28,619 bases of DNA, taken from assembly GCA_910579015.1 (NCBI GenBank), contig CAJTRO010000026.1, forward strand, positions 20,954-49,572. The letters are read 5' to 3'. This document shows positions 1 through 8,453 of the stretch, piece after piece (position 1 is the first letter of the stretch; every line of letters begins with the position of its first letter). The DNA is from an uncultured Dorea sp. Lineage in GTDB: Bacteria > Bacillota_A > Clostridia > Lachnospirales > Lachnospiraceae. The position numbers and the translations under genes are program-made. A model generated the notes under the pieces. That model was given only the letters and a program-made list of their open reading frames with translations. It had not been told where the DNA came from and did not search any database.

Positions 1-883
1 GGTTGACCATCTTCTTGTAGATGCTGAAGAAATGCTTCACACGTCCGCTGACCTGCGCCTTGATACCCGCATTCTCCATATGCGCGGAGACCTCATCTAC
101 AATCTGCTGTACAAACTCCTCCCGCTCCATCTTCCTTGCGTTGATCTGATCCACAAGCTCAAAGAACACTTCGGGCTGTGAATACTTAAGCGCAAGATCG
201 TCAAGCTCCGTCTTGATCTTGGAGATTCCAAGCCGCTGGGCAATGGGCGCATAGATATCCATCGTCTCTTTCGCCTTCTCCCTCTGCTTCTCCGGCTTCA
301 TAAACTGAAGCGTCCTTAAGTTGTGGAGCCGGTCCGCAAGCTTTATGATGATCACCCGGATATCCTTGGCCATGGCAAGAAACATCTTACGCAGGTTCTC
401 CGCCTGAACATCTAACTTATCCGATGAATATGACAGCCGTCCCAGCTTCGTAACGCCGTCCACCAGAAGCGCAACGTCATTCCCAAAATCCTTCTGGATC
501 TCCTCCTCACTGATCTGCGTGTCTTCCACGACATCATGGAGCATCCCCGCCGCAATCGTCTCCTTATCCATCTCCAGATCCGCCAGTATGATCGCCACCC
601 ACAACGGATGGACAATATATGGTTCCCCCGACTTACGGCACTGACTGCCATGTGCCTCATCCGCCAGCTTATACGCCTTCTCGATCATCGACACATCCGT
701 GGACGGATGGTACTTACGGATACGGGCAATTAATATGTCATACAGGTGTGCCGGATCCTCATAGTCTCCCGGCGCTTTTACCGCATGTCCGTCTACAATC
801 TCAAGTCCCTTGGAATGATCTTCCATGATCGCTTCCGCCGCAATCCTGTCGTCAATCGCTTCATACGTTGTCTTACCGGACAC
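1..883 (-). CDS. relA: RelA/SpoT (p)ppGpp synthetase/hydrolase, N-terminal part
   Basis: This is the N-terminal ~294 codons of a bifunctional Rel protein that makes and degrades (p)ppGpp in the stringent response; the rest lies beyond the left edge. The start is a GTG at 883, seven bases after an AAGGAGG, so the gene is missed if only ATG starts are allowed. The translation shows the HD hydrolase domain, with the metal-binding HDVVEDT stretch followed by the conserved ADRLHNLRTL segment, and then the beginning of the synthetase-side linker (IYAPIAQRLG). The synthetase, TGS and ACT domains are outside the window. It follows apt by 35 bases, so the two are likely cotranscribed, an arrangement common in Firmicutes. 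The family call is secure; synthetase activity cannot be judged from the visible part. Confidence 0.95.
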   Translation of the reverse strand, partial: MSGKTTYEAIDDRIAAEAIMEDHSKGLEIVDGHAVKAPGDYEDPAHLYDILIARIRKYHPSTDVSMIEKAYKLADEAHGSQCRKSGEPYIVHPLWVAIILADLEMDKETIAAGMLHDVVEDTQISEEEIQKDFGNDVALLVDGVTKLGRLSYSSDKLDVQAENLRKMFLAMAKDIRVIIIKLADRLHNLRTLQFMKPEKQREKAKETMDIYAPIAQRLGISKIKTELDDLALKYSQPEVFFELVDQINARKMEREEFVQQIVDEVSAHMENAGIKAQVSGRVKHFFSIYKKMVN

Positions 884-918
884 ATTAACGCCTCCTTCCT
901 CTCAATCTTTTAGATGAA

Positions 919-1443
919 TCACTTCCCCGGATATGCGATCACAGACTCCACGTCATATCCTTTCAGACGTTCTCTTCCCTTAAGTCCTTCCAGTTCCATA
1001 AGAAATACCGTCTTCACCACAACTCCGCCAAGTCCTTCTATCAGCTCGATGATCGCCTCGTTCGTCCCGCCGGTCGCCATCAGGTCGTCAATGATCACAA
1101 CTTTCTGCCCAGGCTTAACCGCATCCTTATGGATCTCAAGCTCTGCCGTACCGTATTCCAGTTCATATGAAATAGAAACCGTCTCCCGCGGAAGCTTCCC
1201 CTTCTTCCTGACCGGGATAAAGGGCTTGTGCAGATTATAAGCAATCGGCATACCGAAGATAAATCCCCTTGACTCCGGACCTACGATCAGATCAAATTCC
1301 ACATCCTTTAACTTCTCCTGCATCAGTTCAATCGACAATGCCAGTCCGTCGGCATCCTGAAGCACACTTGTCACATCCCTGAATATGATCCCCGGCTCCG
1401 GGAAATCCGGGATACTCACTACGTACTCTTCAATCTTCTTCAT
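919..1443 (-). CDS. apt: Adenine phosphoribosyltransferase
   Basis: The protein converts adenine and PRPP to AMP and pyrophosphate in cytoplasmic purine salvage. At 174 residues it has the normal family length. The PRPP-binding motif VVIIDDLMATGGT sits at residues 115-127, and the upstream VGPESRGFIFG segment (about 54-64) is typical of Apt. The start is supported by a GGAGAGG just upstream. It sits between recJ and relA, all on the minus strand. A TTGAAA-17-TATACT promoter lies directly upstream in the gap after recJ, so apt-relA can be transcribed independently of recJ. No odd features. Confidence 0.96.
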   Translation of the reverse strand: MKKIEEYVVSIPDFPEPGIIFRDVTSVLQDADGLALSIELMQEKLKDVEFDLIVGPESRGFIFGMPIAYNLHKPFIPVRKKGKLPRETVSISYELEYGTAELEIHKDAVKPGQKVVIIDDLMATGGTNEAIIELIEGLGGVVVKTVFLMELEGLKGRERLKGYDVESVIAYPGK

Positions 1444-1478
1444 AACGACCTCTCCATTCCTGTTTCAAATACTTTTTA

Positions 1479-1507
1479 AGTATAGCATTAGTTCCGGGGT
1501 TTTTCAA
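1479..1507 (-). promoter_or_regulatory. Sigma-A-type promoter for apt-relA
   Basis: On the minus strand, TTGAAA (1507-1502) and TATACT (1484-1479) are separated by exactly 17 bases, and a TG one base before the -10 makes it an extended -10 element. It lies about 35 bases upstream of the apt start, in the gap after recJ. The match is strong by inspection only; no transcript data are available. Confidence 0.7.
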
Positions 1508-1525
1508 GACCGCATATCACGCGGT

Positions 1526-3286
1526 TTACCGGTAATGCGTGATGATGATCTGAGGCGTTATACGCCCCATGTACTCGTTGATATCCGGATAGAAGGTAAT
1601 GGATATCACCATCCGGCTTCGTCTCCCCGCCAGCATATCCTCCACCGCCTGCGTACCATACCGCTCCTTCAGCATATCAAGAAGCACGTCCATCTGCTGG
1701 AAGCACATGGCGTCTATCTCGGTTGCGGCTTCGTCCTGCACACGTAATTTCAGGACATTCTGATTCTTCCCAAGGATCCTTCCGCTTAAGATCTCCACGT
1801 TTCTTGCCGCGAACACCGGCTTGGTATTTCCCTTTCCAAAAGGCTCCAGAAGAGACAGCTCCTGCACGAAATCTTCCGTCACACAGGAAAACGGCAGTTC
1901 CATATCAATGACCACCTTCTCTGACAGGTCCTCTTGCGTCAGCGTGCAGTTTGCGTTGAGCATCTGCCTGAGCAGTTTTACATTTTCCCTTTTCAGCGAC
2001 AGGCCCGCCGCCAGCCGGTGTCCGCCGTACCGTGTCAGCAATTCCCTGCATCTGCTGAGTTCCTCAAACATATGGTAAGCGTCTATGGAGCGTCCGGAGC
2101 CCTTAACTCCCTCCTCCGCATCCGTCAGCACAAAGACCGGCTTATAATACCTCTCCCTGATCCTTCCGGCCACGATCCCCGCCAGGCTCTCGTGGCACTG
2201 GGGAAGATAGAGGACTAAGACCTTATCTTCTCCCGCCGGCGTAGTCTCCACCAGCTCCCTCGCCTGCTCAACCGCCTCTTCCGTCATCTCCTTCCTGCTG
2301 TCATTCAGCGCTTTCAGTTCCTGGGCCAGAATGTCCGCCTCTCTCTTATCCTCTGCCCCAAGGAGCTTAAGGGCTCTCTTTGCCGTATCCAGTCTTCCGC
2401 TTGCATTCATGCATGGACCTAATACAAAACCGATATGATAGGCACGGATCCGCTCTCTTTCCACCTTCGTGCATTCCATCAGGGAACGAAGTCCCAGATT
2501 ATGCGTCCTGCCAAGCATCTCAAGCCCTTCCTTCACAATGATACGGTTCTCCCCGCAGAGATCCATCACATCCCCCACCGTGGCAATGGCCGCATTTTCA
2601 ATCAGGTAATCAAGCTCGTCCGCATCCTTTCCCATCGCCTCGCAAAGAGCCTCTACAAGCTTATAGGCAATTGCGGCGCCGCACAGTCCCTTGAACGGAT
2701 ACCCGCATTCCGGCTGTTTCGGATCGATGACCGCATCCGCCGGAGGCAGAAGATAATGCCGTTCTTCTCCCTCCTCGTCATAAGGCACCTCGTGATGATC
2801 CGTGACGATGACCGTCATCCCAAGGCTCTTCCCGTATGCGATCTCATCCGCCGCCGCAATCCCGTTGTCACAGGTGACAATGGTGTCGATTCCCTCTGCG
2901 TGCGCCCGCCTGACAAGCTCAACATTCAGACCATACCCGTCCCTGATCCGGTCCGGAATATCACTGTCCACATCACCGCCAAGCTTCCTGATTCCTTCCA
3001 TTAATATGTATACCGCATTGATCCCGTCTATATCATAATCTCCGATAATACGGATCCTTTTTCGGTCTGCAATCTTCTCTCTGAGGATATCCACCGCCTG
3101 GTCCATCCCCTTCATCAGCATCCCGTCATACAGATCACCTATCGTTCCGTTCAGATACTGGTCGATTGCCTCATCCCCGGTCACTTCCCGGTTTCTGATC
3201 AGACACGCCATCCTTGGACTGATCTGAAACCTCCGTCCAATCCCCTCGAAATCCGCACCCTTTCTCAAAAGCACCCACCGTTCCAT
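1526..3286 (-). CDS. recJ: Single-stranded-DNA-specific exonuclease RecJ
   Basis: RecJ is a 5'-3' single-strand DNA exonuclease of the DHH phosphoesterase family, used in recombination and mismatch or base-excision repair. The visible motifs are GDYDIDG (around residue 80) and the signature DHH in VIVTDHHEVP (around residue 162). A C-terminal DHHA1-type segment carries RYGGHRLAAGLS. The open frame could begin 13 codons earlier, but the ATG at 3286 is preceded by GGGAGGAG at good spacing and begins MERWVLLRK, so it is preferred (586 residues). It lies downstream of secDF and upstream of apt, as in many Clostridia. A hairpin separates it from secDF, so its expression probably depends partly on readthrough. 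Confidence 0.93.
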   Translation of the reverse strand: MERWVLLRKGADFEGIGRRFQISPRMACLIRNREVTGDEAIDQYLNGTIGDLYDGMLMKGMDQAVDILREKIADRKRIRIIGDYDIDGINAVYILMEGIRKLGGDVDSDIPDRIRDGYGLNVELVRRAHAEGIDTIVTCDNGIAAADEIAYGKSLGMTVIVTDHHEVPYDEEGEERHYLLPPADAVIDPKQPECGYPFKGLCGAAIAYKLVEALCEAMGKDADELDYLIENAAIATVGDVMDLCGENRIIVKEGLEMLGRTHNLGLRSLMECTKVERERIRAYHIGFVLGPCMNASGRLDTAKRALKLLGAEDKREADILAQELKALNDSRKEMTEEAVEQARELVETTPAGEDKVLVLYLPQCHESLAGIVAGRIRERYYKPVFVLTDAEEGVKGSGRSIDAYHMFEELSRCRELLTRYGGHRLAAGLSLKRENVKLLRQMLNANCTLTQEDLSEKVVIDMELPFSCVTEDFVQELSLLEPFGKGNTKPVFAARNVEILSGRILGKNQNVLKLRVQDEAATEIDAMCFQQMDVLLDMLKERYGTQAVEDMLAGRRSRMVISITFYPDINEYMGRITPQIIITHYR

Positions 3287-3323
3287 TCTATTTTCTCCTC
3301 CCGCATTCTCGCTATATTTTATC

Positions 3324-3359
3324 ACAAAAGCAGCCGCCTGTATCTGCCGGCGGCTGCTT
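3324..3359 (-). terminator. Hairpin terminator between secDF and recJ
   Basis: An 11-bp perfect stem (3328-3338 pairing with 3349-3359, sequence AAGCAGCCGCC and its complement) lies just after the secDF stop. On the minus strand it is followed by TTTTGTG. The T tract is short, so this is probably a partial terminator that lowers recJ transcription from the secDF operon. Confidence 0.55.
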
Positions 3360-3369
3360 CTTCTTGTCC

Positions 3370-5520
3370 TTATTCAGATGCTTTCTTGCCAAACTTCATC
3401 CGCATCACATACCACAACGCTCCTGTGATACATACGGAAGAATATGCTCCGCAGACTACGCCTACCATCAGAGGCAGCGCGAACTCGCGGATGGAGCTTA
3501 CGCCCATGATAAAGAGTATCGCCACCATCACAAAGGTTGTCAGTGATGTATAGATACTTCTCGTAAGCGTCTGGGTAATGCTCTTGTTCACAACCTCCGC
3601 AAGATCCGTCTTCCGCGTCTGATAGTGCAGCTCCTCACGGATACGGTCGAAGATTACGATGGTCGCATTGATAGAGTAACCCACGATCGTCAGCATACAG
3701 GCGATAAATGTATTTCCCACAGATACTCTCGCAACCGCGTAGAATCCGATCACCACCAGCACGTCATGCAGAAGCGCAAGGATCGCACTTGCTGCAAAAC
3801 GGATATCCTTGAAACGGAACCAGATGTACAGCAGCATACAGATCGTCGCAACGATAACCGCGACAACGGCATCCTGACGCATCTCATTACTTACAGTTGA
3901 GCTGATATTCTCAGCCGTGATCAGGGACTCGTCCACCTTGAACTCATCCGCCATAGCCTTGTTCAGTTCTTCACGCTGGTCAAGCTCCAGTGTAACCGTC
4001 TTGATGATGACCTGATTGGTTCCTGCCACCTTCTGCGTCTGTACGTTACGGTCGCCCGTCACCTTTTCCACTACTGGAACGATCTTCTCGTCAATCTCAT
4101 CTATAGAATAATCCTCATTAAACGTTACATTCGTAGAAGTACCGCCCTCAAACTCAAGGCTGTATGCAAATGCTCCCTTTCCTCTTGAGGAATTCACGCC
4201 CATCACGGCCGCTCCCGCCACGATCAGCAGGATGGATATCACAAAGAAGGTCCTGCATCTGCCGACAAAATTAATGGGCTCTCTCTCTTTTCTCGGACGA
4301 TAATACAGACTTTCCTTACGAAGTCCCACCGCATAGAAAGAAAATACAATCACTCTCGTCACTACAAGCGCCGTGAACATGGATACGATAATACCGATCG
4401 CCAACGTCTGTGCGAAGCCCTTTACGGTACCGGAGCCGCGGAACCACAGCACCGCCGCCGCGATCAAGGTGGTCACATTGCCGTCCACGATCGCCGACAA
4501 CGCCTTCTGGAATCCCGTCTTAAGGGAGTTCTTCACGCTCTTGCCCTTCGTCATCTCCTCGCGCACACGGGCAAATATGATAACATTGGCATCCACCGCC
4601 ATACCGATACCAAGGATGATACCGGCAATACCCGGCAGCGTCAGGGTAACGTTGAACCCGTTCAGGATCAGCAGTACCAGTTCCGTATAGATCAACAGCG
4701 CGATGCCCGCCGCAAATCCCGGAAGATAATATACGAAGATCATAAAGATGATAATCAGCACAAGACCGATCGCTCCGGCCTTCAAGCTGGTGCTGATCGC
4801 CTGCTCTCCTAACTGTGCCCCTACAACGTTGGAACGCAGTTCTTCAAGCTCAAGCTTCAGACCGCCGATACGGATGGTCGCGGCCAGATTATCCGCTTCC
4901 TCGAATGTAAAGTTACCGGTAATATATGCCTGTCCGCCTGTGATCGCCTGGTTGACGATTGGATCGCTGATGGTCGCTCCGTCATACACAATGTTGATCT
5001 TCTTGCCTACGTTCTCCTCCGTAGCCTTGGCGAACTTCTCTTTTCCGCTTTTATTCAGGTTCAGCTCAATGGAATACTCCCGGTTTCCCATCTGATCCTC
5101 GCCGGCTTTCGCAGTCGCCGTCTCCACGTCGGCGCCCGTGATCACCGTCTCGCCGTCCTCGGTCGTAAATTCCAGGGAACCCGGCTTTCCTAACTCATCC
5201 AGAATCTTATTGGCATCCGACACACCGGGAATCTCGATATTAATCCGGTCGCTTCCCTCCTGGTATACGCTCGCTTCCGTACTGTACTGCTCCACACGTC
5301 TCTGGAGCTTGTAGATGGTGTCGCTCATCTCCTCTTCCGACGGATTCTTGTCCTTGACCTTATATGTGATGCTGACACCGCCTTCCAGGTCCAGTCCAAG
5401 CTTAATATTCCTCATCGCCCCTGTTCCGGTCTTACCGAAACCAACCAGCACCGTAAAGCCCATCAACGCAGCCAGCACGAATGTCAGCGCCAGGCTTAAT
5501 ATGCCTCTGTTCTTCTTCAT
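3370..5520 (-). CDS. secDF: Fused protein translocase subunits SecD-SecF
   Basis: A 716-residue fusion of SecD (about residues 1-410) and SecF (about 430-716), RND-related membrane proteins that use the proton gradient to help the Sec channel pull exported proteins across the membrane. The N-terminal helix (after MKKNRG) and LGLDLEGGVSITY are typical of SecD. GMAVDANVIIFARVREE is the SecD transmembrane-4 signature. FEGGTS and GYSINATIVIFDRIREE mark the SecF half. The tandem, single-chain form is the Bacillus/Clostridia arrangement. The start has AAAGGAAG upstream. It follows scfB by 22 bases, in the frequently seen clostridial order scfA-scfB-secDF. Confidence 0.95.
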   Translation of the reverse strand: MKKNRGILSLALTFVLAALMGFTVLVGFGKTGTGAMRNIKLGLDLEGGVSITYKVKDKNPSEEEMSDTIYKLQRRVEQYSTEASVYQEGSDRINIEIPGVSDANKILDELGKPGSLEFTTEDGETVITGADVETATAKAGEDQMGNREYSIELNLNKSGKEKFAKATEENVGKKINIVYDGATISDPIVNQAITGGQAYITGNFTFEEADNLAATIRIGGLKLELEELRSNVVGAQLGEQAISTSLKAGAIGLVLIIIFMIFVYYLPGFAAGIALLIYTELVLLILNGFNVTLTLPGIAGIILGIGMAVDANVIIFARVREEMTKGKSVKNSLKTGFQKALSAIVDGNVTTLIAAAVLWFRGSGTVKGFAQTLAIGIIVSMFTALVVTRVIVFSFYAVGLRKESLYYRPRKEREPINFVGRCRTFFVISILLIVAGAAVMGVNSSRGKGAFAYSLEFEGGTSTNVTFNEDYSIDEIDEKIVPVVEKVTGDRNVQTQKVAGTNQVIIKTVTLELDQREELNKAMADEFKVDESLITAENISSTVSNEMRQDAVVAVIVATICMLLYIWFRFKDIRFAASAILALLHDVLVVIGFYAVARVSVGNTFIACMLTIVGYSINATIVIFDRIREELHYQTRKTDLAEVVNKSITQTLTRSIYTSLTTFVMVAILFIMGVSSIREFALPLMVGVVCGAYSSVCITGALWYVMRMKFGKKASE

Positions 5521-5542
5521 GATCTAACTTCCTTTCTGCTTC

Positions 5543-7018
5543 TTAAGCTTCCTCCGCCAGAGCGGCCTTTATCATAATCGCGCATTCAACACGCTTCCTC
5601 TGCATCTCGCATCCGATATCATAGGTATCATGGATCGTCCCGTGGAAATTATAGGCGTTCGCCATACACCCTCCGCTGCAATAGAACTTTGCAAAACAAT
5701 CCCTGCACTTTTCCTTGGAATAGACATTACAGCCGCGAAAATCGTCCGCGATCTCTGGCTTCACAATTCCTTCGTCTACATTTCCCATAAGGAATTCTTC
5801 CTGTCCTACGAACTGGTGGCACGGATACAGATCGCCCCAGGGCGTGACAGCCAGATACTCGGTCCCGGAACCGCATCCTGACAGCCTCTTCGCCACACAG
5901 GGCCCACCGTCTAAGTCTATCATAAAATGAAAGAAATTAAAACCTTTTCCTTCCTTTTCCCTCTCGATCATTATCTTCGCCAGCTTATCGTACTCATCCA
6001 TGATGGCAGGAAGATCGCTCTTACGGATCGCGTAGGGATCGCTCTCATCCCCGACCACCGGCTCAATGGACATCTGCTTAAACCCAAGATCTGCAAAATG
6101 CAGGATATCCTCCGAGAAGTCTAAGTTCTCTCTGGTAAATGTTCCCCGGACATAATAGCGTTCCTGATCACGGCTGTCGGCAAGCTTCTGGAACTTCGGG
6201 ACAATCAGGTCATAGCTTCCCGCTCCGTTCCTGAACGGCCGCATCTTATCGTTGACCTCTCTGCGTCCGTCAAGGCTCAGCACCACATTGTCCATCTCCC
6301 TGTTCACAAACTCCTGTACTTCATCGTTCAGAAGCACGCCGTTCGTCGTCAGGGTAAAACGGAAATGCTTGTCATGGATCTTCTCCTGCTCTCTCCCGTA
6401 AGCCACAAGCTCCTTCACCACCTGCCAGTTCATAAGCGGCTCTCCTCCAAAGAAGTCAACCTCCAGATTATGCCTGCCGCCTGAACAGGCGATCAGGAAA
6501 TCCAACGCCTTCTTCCCGGTCTCCAGGCTCATGAGCGCACGTCTGCCGTGATATTCTCCCTCTTCTGCGAAGCAGTACCTGCAAGCAAGGTTACAGTCAT
6601 GCGCAATATGAAGACAGAGGGCTTTCACCACTGTCTTCCTCTTCTTCACTTCTTCAATCATACATTCATATGTATCTTCTACGAACAACTGCCCTGCTTC
6701 AGTCAGTCCTATGACCTCCAAAAGGGCTTCTCTGATCTCCGTTTCACTATACCGGTCTAAAAGCTCTGCTCCAAGCTTTTCCAAAACTCCGGATGCTTTA
6801 AGCGCTTCTGCCGGAATCTCTGACTTCCCCCGGCATCCGCCGTCAGCTTCGCAGCCTGCACATACAGCCTGTCCATCCGAAAGCGTCAGTCCGCCTGCTT
6901 CCTTAAGCTTACATATTCCGGAAATGACGTCGTAACATACCTCGTCCACCACGTGGACCGCGCCGCTGACGACATCCATCACAATATTATATCCGTTATT
7001 CTGATACTGATGTATCAA
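5543..7018 (-). CDS. scfB: SCIFF radical SAM maturase ScfB
   Basis: ScfB is a radical SAM/SPASM enzyme that installs thioether crosslinks in the Cys-rich SCIFF precursor, forming a ranthipeptide (established for the family). The radical SAM cluster motif CNLACRYC places cysteines at 142, 146 and 149. A GGEPLMNW segment follows, and a C-terminal SPASM region is rich in cysteines (CGSGTEYLAV, CHQF, CRDCFAKFYCSGGC). The N-terminal part, beginning MIHQYQNNGYN, is the peptide-recognition portion typical of these maturases. The start codon is TTG at 7018, eight bases after AAAGGGG; the family N-terminus matches this start rather than the ATG 13 codons in. The substrate gene scfA lies immediately upstream, separated by a terminator. 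Confidence 0.95.
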   Translation of the reverse strand: MIHQYQNNGYNIVMDVVSGAVHVVDEVCYDVISGICKLKEAGGLTLSDGQAVCAGCEADGGCRGKSEIPAEALKASGVLEKLGAELLDRYSETEIREALLEVIGLTEAGQLFVEDTYECMIEEVKKRKTVVKALCLHIAHDCNLACRYCFAEEGEYHGRRALMSLETGKKALDFLIACSGGRHNLEVDFFGGEPLMNWQVVKELVAYGREQEKIHDKHFRFTLTTNGVLLNDEVQEFVNREMDNVVLSLDGRREVNDKMRPFRNGAGSYDLIVPKFQKLADSRDQERYYVRGTFTRENLDFSEDILHFADLGFKQMSIEPVVGDESDPYAIRKSDLPAIMDEYDKLAKIMIEREKEGKGFNFFHFMIDLDGGPCVAKRLSGCGSGTEYLAVTPWGDLYPCHQFVGQEEFLMGNVDEGIVKPEIADDFRGCNVYSKEKCRDCFAKFYCSGGCMANAYNFHGTIHDTYDIGCEMQRKRVECAIMIKAALAEEA

Positions 7019-7054
7019 GACTATAACCCCTTTCTCTCATATGCTGCGGTACAG

Positions 7055-7081
7055 AAAAAGAATCCCGCTTCGCGAGATTCT
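7055..7081 (-). terminator. Rho-independent terminator/attenuator between scfA and scfB
   Basis: On the minus strand an eight-pair stem with one G-U pair (GAATCTCG/CGGGATTC, loop CGAAG, 7080-7060) is followed by five T's (7059-7055). It sits after the scfA stop and before scfB. This should make peptide precursor transcript far exceed maturase transcript, a common logic in RiPP loci. Confidence 0.75.
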
Positions 7082-7128
7082 CCGCCTGCAATTAACCGCA
7101 CAAGCGCTGTCTTTCTATTACATGTGGA

Positions 7129-7272
7129 TTACTTCTTCTGCTCGCAGGTCTGATTGCCCACTGTGCAGGATGTCTTACATGCTGACTGGCAGGATGTCTG
7201 GCACTCTCCGCAGCCGCCCTTCTTCAGGCTGTTGTTCAGTGTCTGTGTATTTAATGTCTTTACATGCTTCAT
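7129..7272 (-). CDS. scfA: SCIFF ranthipeptide precursor
   Basis: A 47-residue peptide beginning MKHVKTLNTQTL, with six cysteines at 21, 24, 28, 32, 36 and 43, exactly the 'six cysteines in forty-five residues' pattern. The core GGCGECQTSCQSACKTSCT is near-invariant across Clostridia. It is the substrate of the ScfB maturase encoded next door, which links Cys sulfurs to nearby residues. Its biological role is not settled; links to quorum sensing or general cell physiology have been proposed for related ranthipeptides. The ATG at 7272 lies nine bases after AAGGAGG; another in-frame ATG at 7278 is too close to that site (three bases). It is short and easily missed by gene callers. Confidence 0.96.
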   Translation of the reverse strand: MKHVKTLNTQTLNNSLKKGGCGECQTSCQSACKTSCTVGNQTCEQKK

Positions 7273-7351
7273 GGTCATGCTCCTCCTTATCTTTGCTTAA
7301 CTCCTGTTATTATAGCATCACATCTTCATTTGCGCAATAACTTTATTCCGC

Positions 7352-7726
7352 TTATGACAGCATTCCGCCCGCCATCCCGCCTCCTGCACACAGGATGAAC
7401 GTCGTCACCAGATTCACCGCGTCGCCATTCAGAGTGCGGTACACCCCGAGCGTGATCAGAAGAAGCAGGGCGAAGTATCCGATCCCCAGTCCCAGTCCCC
7501 ACAGATATCTTCTTACGCGGGCAAGCTTGCCGATGATGATACCTCCAAGCAGCGTCGCAATGATATAGATCGCCGTAATCGCCGCGGACACCGCCTTTTC
7601 ATTCAGCTCCAGCTTATAGAGTGCAACCGCCAGCAAAAGCAGAAGAATCCCTGTGATGACATAGGAAACCAGAAGTGACTTCAGCACCCACATAACTCTG
7701 GAATCTTTTGGAATCTTTCTTTCCAT
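7352..7726 (-). CDS. TIGR04086-type small membrane protein
   Basis: A 124-residue membrane protein with four predicted hydrophobic helices (around residues 14-36, 45-65, 75-96 and 105-122) and a Gly-rich C-terminus (AGGGMAGGML). A protein of this size and pattern next to the SCIFF genes is a conserved feature of clostridial genomes, classed as TIGR04086. No function is established. The chosen ATG at 7726 (MERKIPKDSR) is seven bases after AAGGAGG; the frame stays open ten codons further upstream, but those starts lack a usable ribosome site. Its position between spoVT and scfA suggests it belongs to the export/SCIFF neighbourhood rather than to sporulation. Confidence 0.85.
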   Translation of the reverse strand: MERKIPKDSRVMWVLKSLLVSYVITGILLLLLAVALYKLELNEKAVSAAITAIYIIATLLGGIIIGKLARVRRYLWGLGLGIGYFALLLLITLGVYRTLNGDAVNLVTTFILCAGGGMAGGMLS

Positions 7727-7787
7727 TCCCATCCCTCCTTGCAATGTATCTACCACAAGGTATGATGAAACCTTCTTCTTTATTCCA

Positions 7788-8336
7788 TTATTGTTCCATC
7801 TGACTTCCTAAAAATCCGGCCGCGCACGCCGCCATCTTCTGTTCCAGTTCTCCGAACTTCTTCTTGGGATCTCTCGAGAGAAGGATCACGCCCCCGATCA
7901 CATCTCCTTCACAGATGATCGGACTTATGATCTCATACTCATACTCCTCATCCTGGGCGTCCGTCACCGGAATATACGCCTTCTCTCCTGCCTGGGCCGC
8001 CAGCTGGCTTCTGCTGCCAAGCTGCTTCTCAAGCTGTCTGCTGATATATTTATCCTGAAGCTCCTTCTTCCCGTTTCCTGCCGACGCAATGACCTGATCC
8101 ATGTCGCAGACACAGACCAGACAGCCGATTGTCTGCGACAGGCTCTCCGCATACTGTCTGGCGAAGGTGGACAACTCTCCGATCGGAGAATACTTCTTCA
8201 GGATGATCTCTCCTTCCCTGTCCGTGAAGATCTCGAGGGGATCTCCTTCACGGCTCCTTAATGTCCTGCGGATTTCCTTTGGTATCACGACTCTTCCAAG
8301 ATCATCTATTCTACGTACAATTCCTGTTGCTTTCAT
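7788..8336 (-). CDS. spoVT: Stage V sporulation protein T (AbrB-family regulator)
   Basis: SpoVT is a transcriptional regulator that, in Bacillus, modulates sigma-G-dependent forespore genes. The first ~50 residues form the swapped-hairpin AbrB DNA-binding domain, with the near-invariant MKATGIVRRIDDLGRVVIPK start. The remaining ~130 residues match the SpoVT C-terminal GAF-like domain. The total of 182 residues is normal. The frame extends six codons upstream, but the family N-terminus fixes the start at 8336, with GGAGG eleven bases before it. The presence of spoVT together with sigG supports an endospore former. The upstream gap (8337-8453) is AT-rich; I see no unambiguous promoter there. 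Confidence 0.95.
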   Translation of the reverse strand: MKATGIVRRIDDLGRVVIPKEIRRTLRSREGDPLEIFTDREGEIILKKYSPIGELSTFARQYAESLSQTIGCLVCVCDMDQVIASAGNGKKELQDKYISRQLEKQLGSRSQLAAQAGEKAYIPVTDAQDEEYEYEIISPIICEGDVIGGVILLSRDPKKKFGELEQKMAACAAGFLGSQMEQ

Positions 8337-8453
8337 AAGCTGACATACCTCCATCTACAAATTCTGCCATATTTCTTTCGTAATACTATTATTGGTAAAT
8401 TGAGATATTTTATACTTTAAATTACAGGAATTGCTGTCTCACTTCATAAAGAG

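Noticed and set aside
1509..1525. ACCGC/GCGGT hairpin after recJ as a terminator
   Set aside because: Only five base pairs and no T tract.
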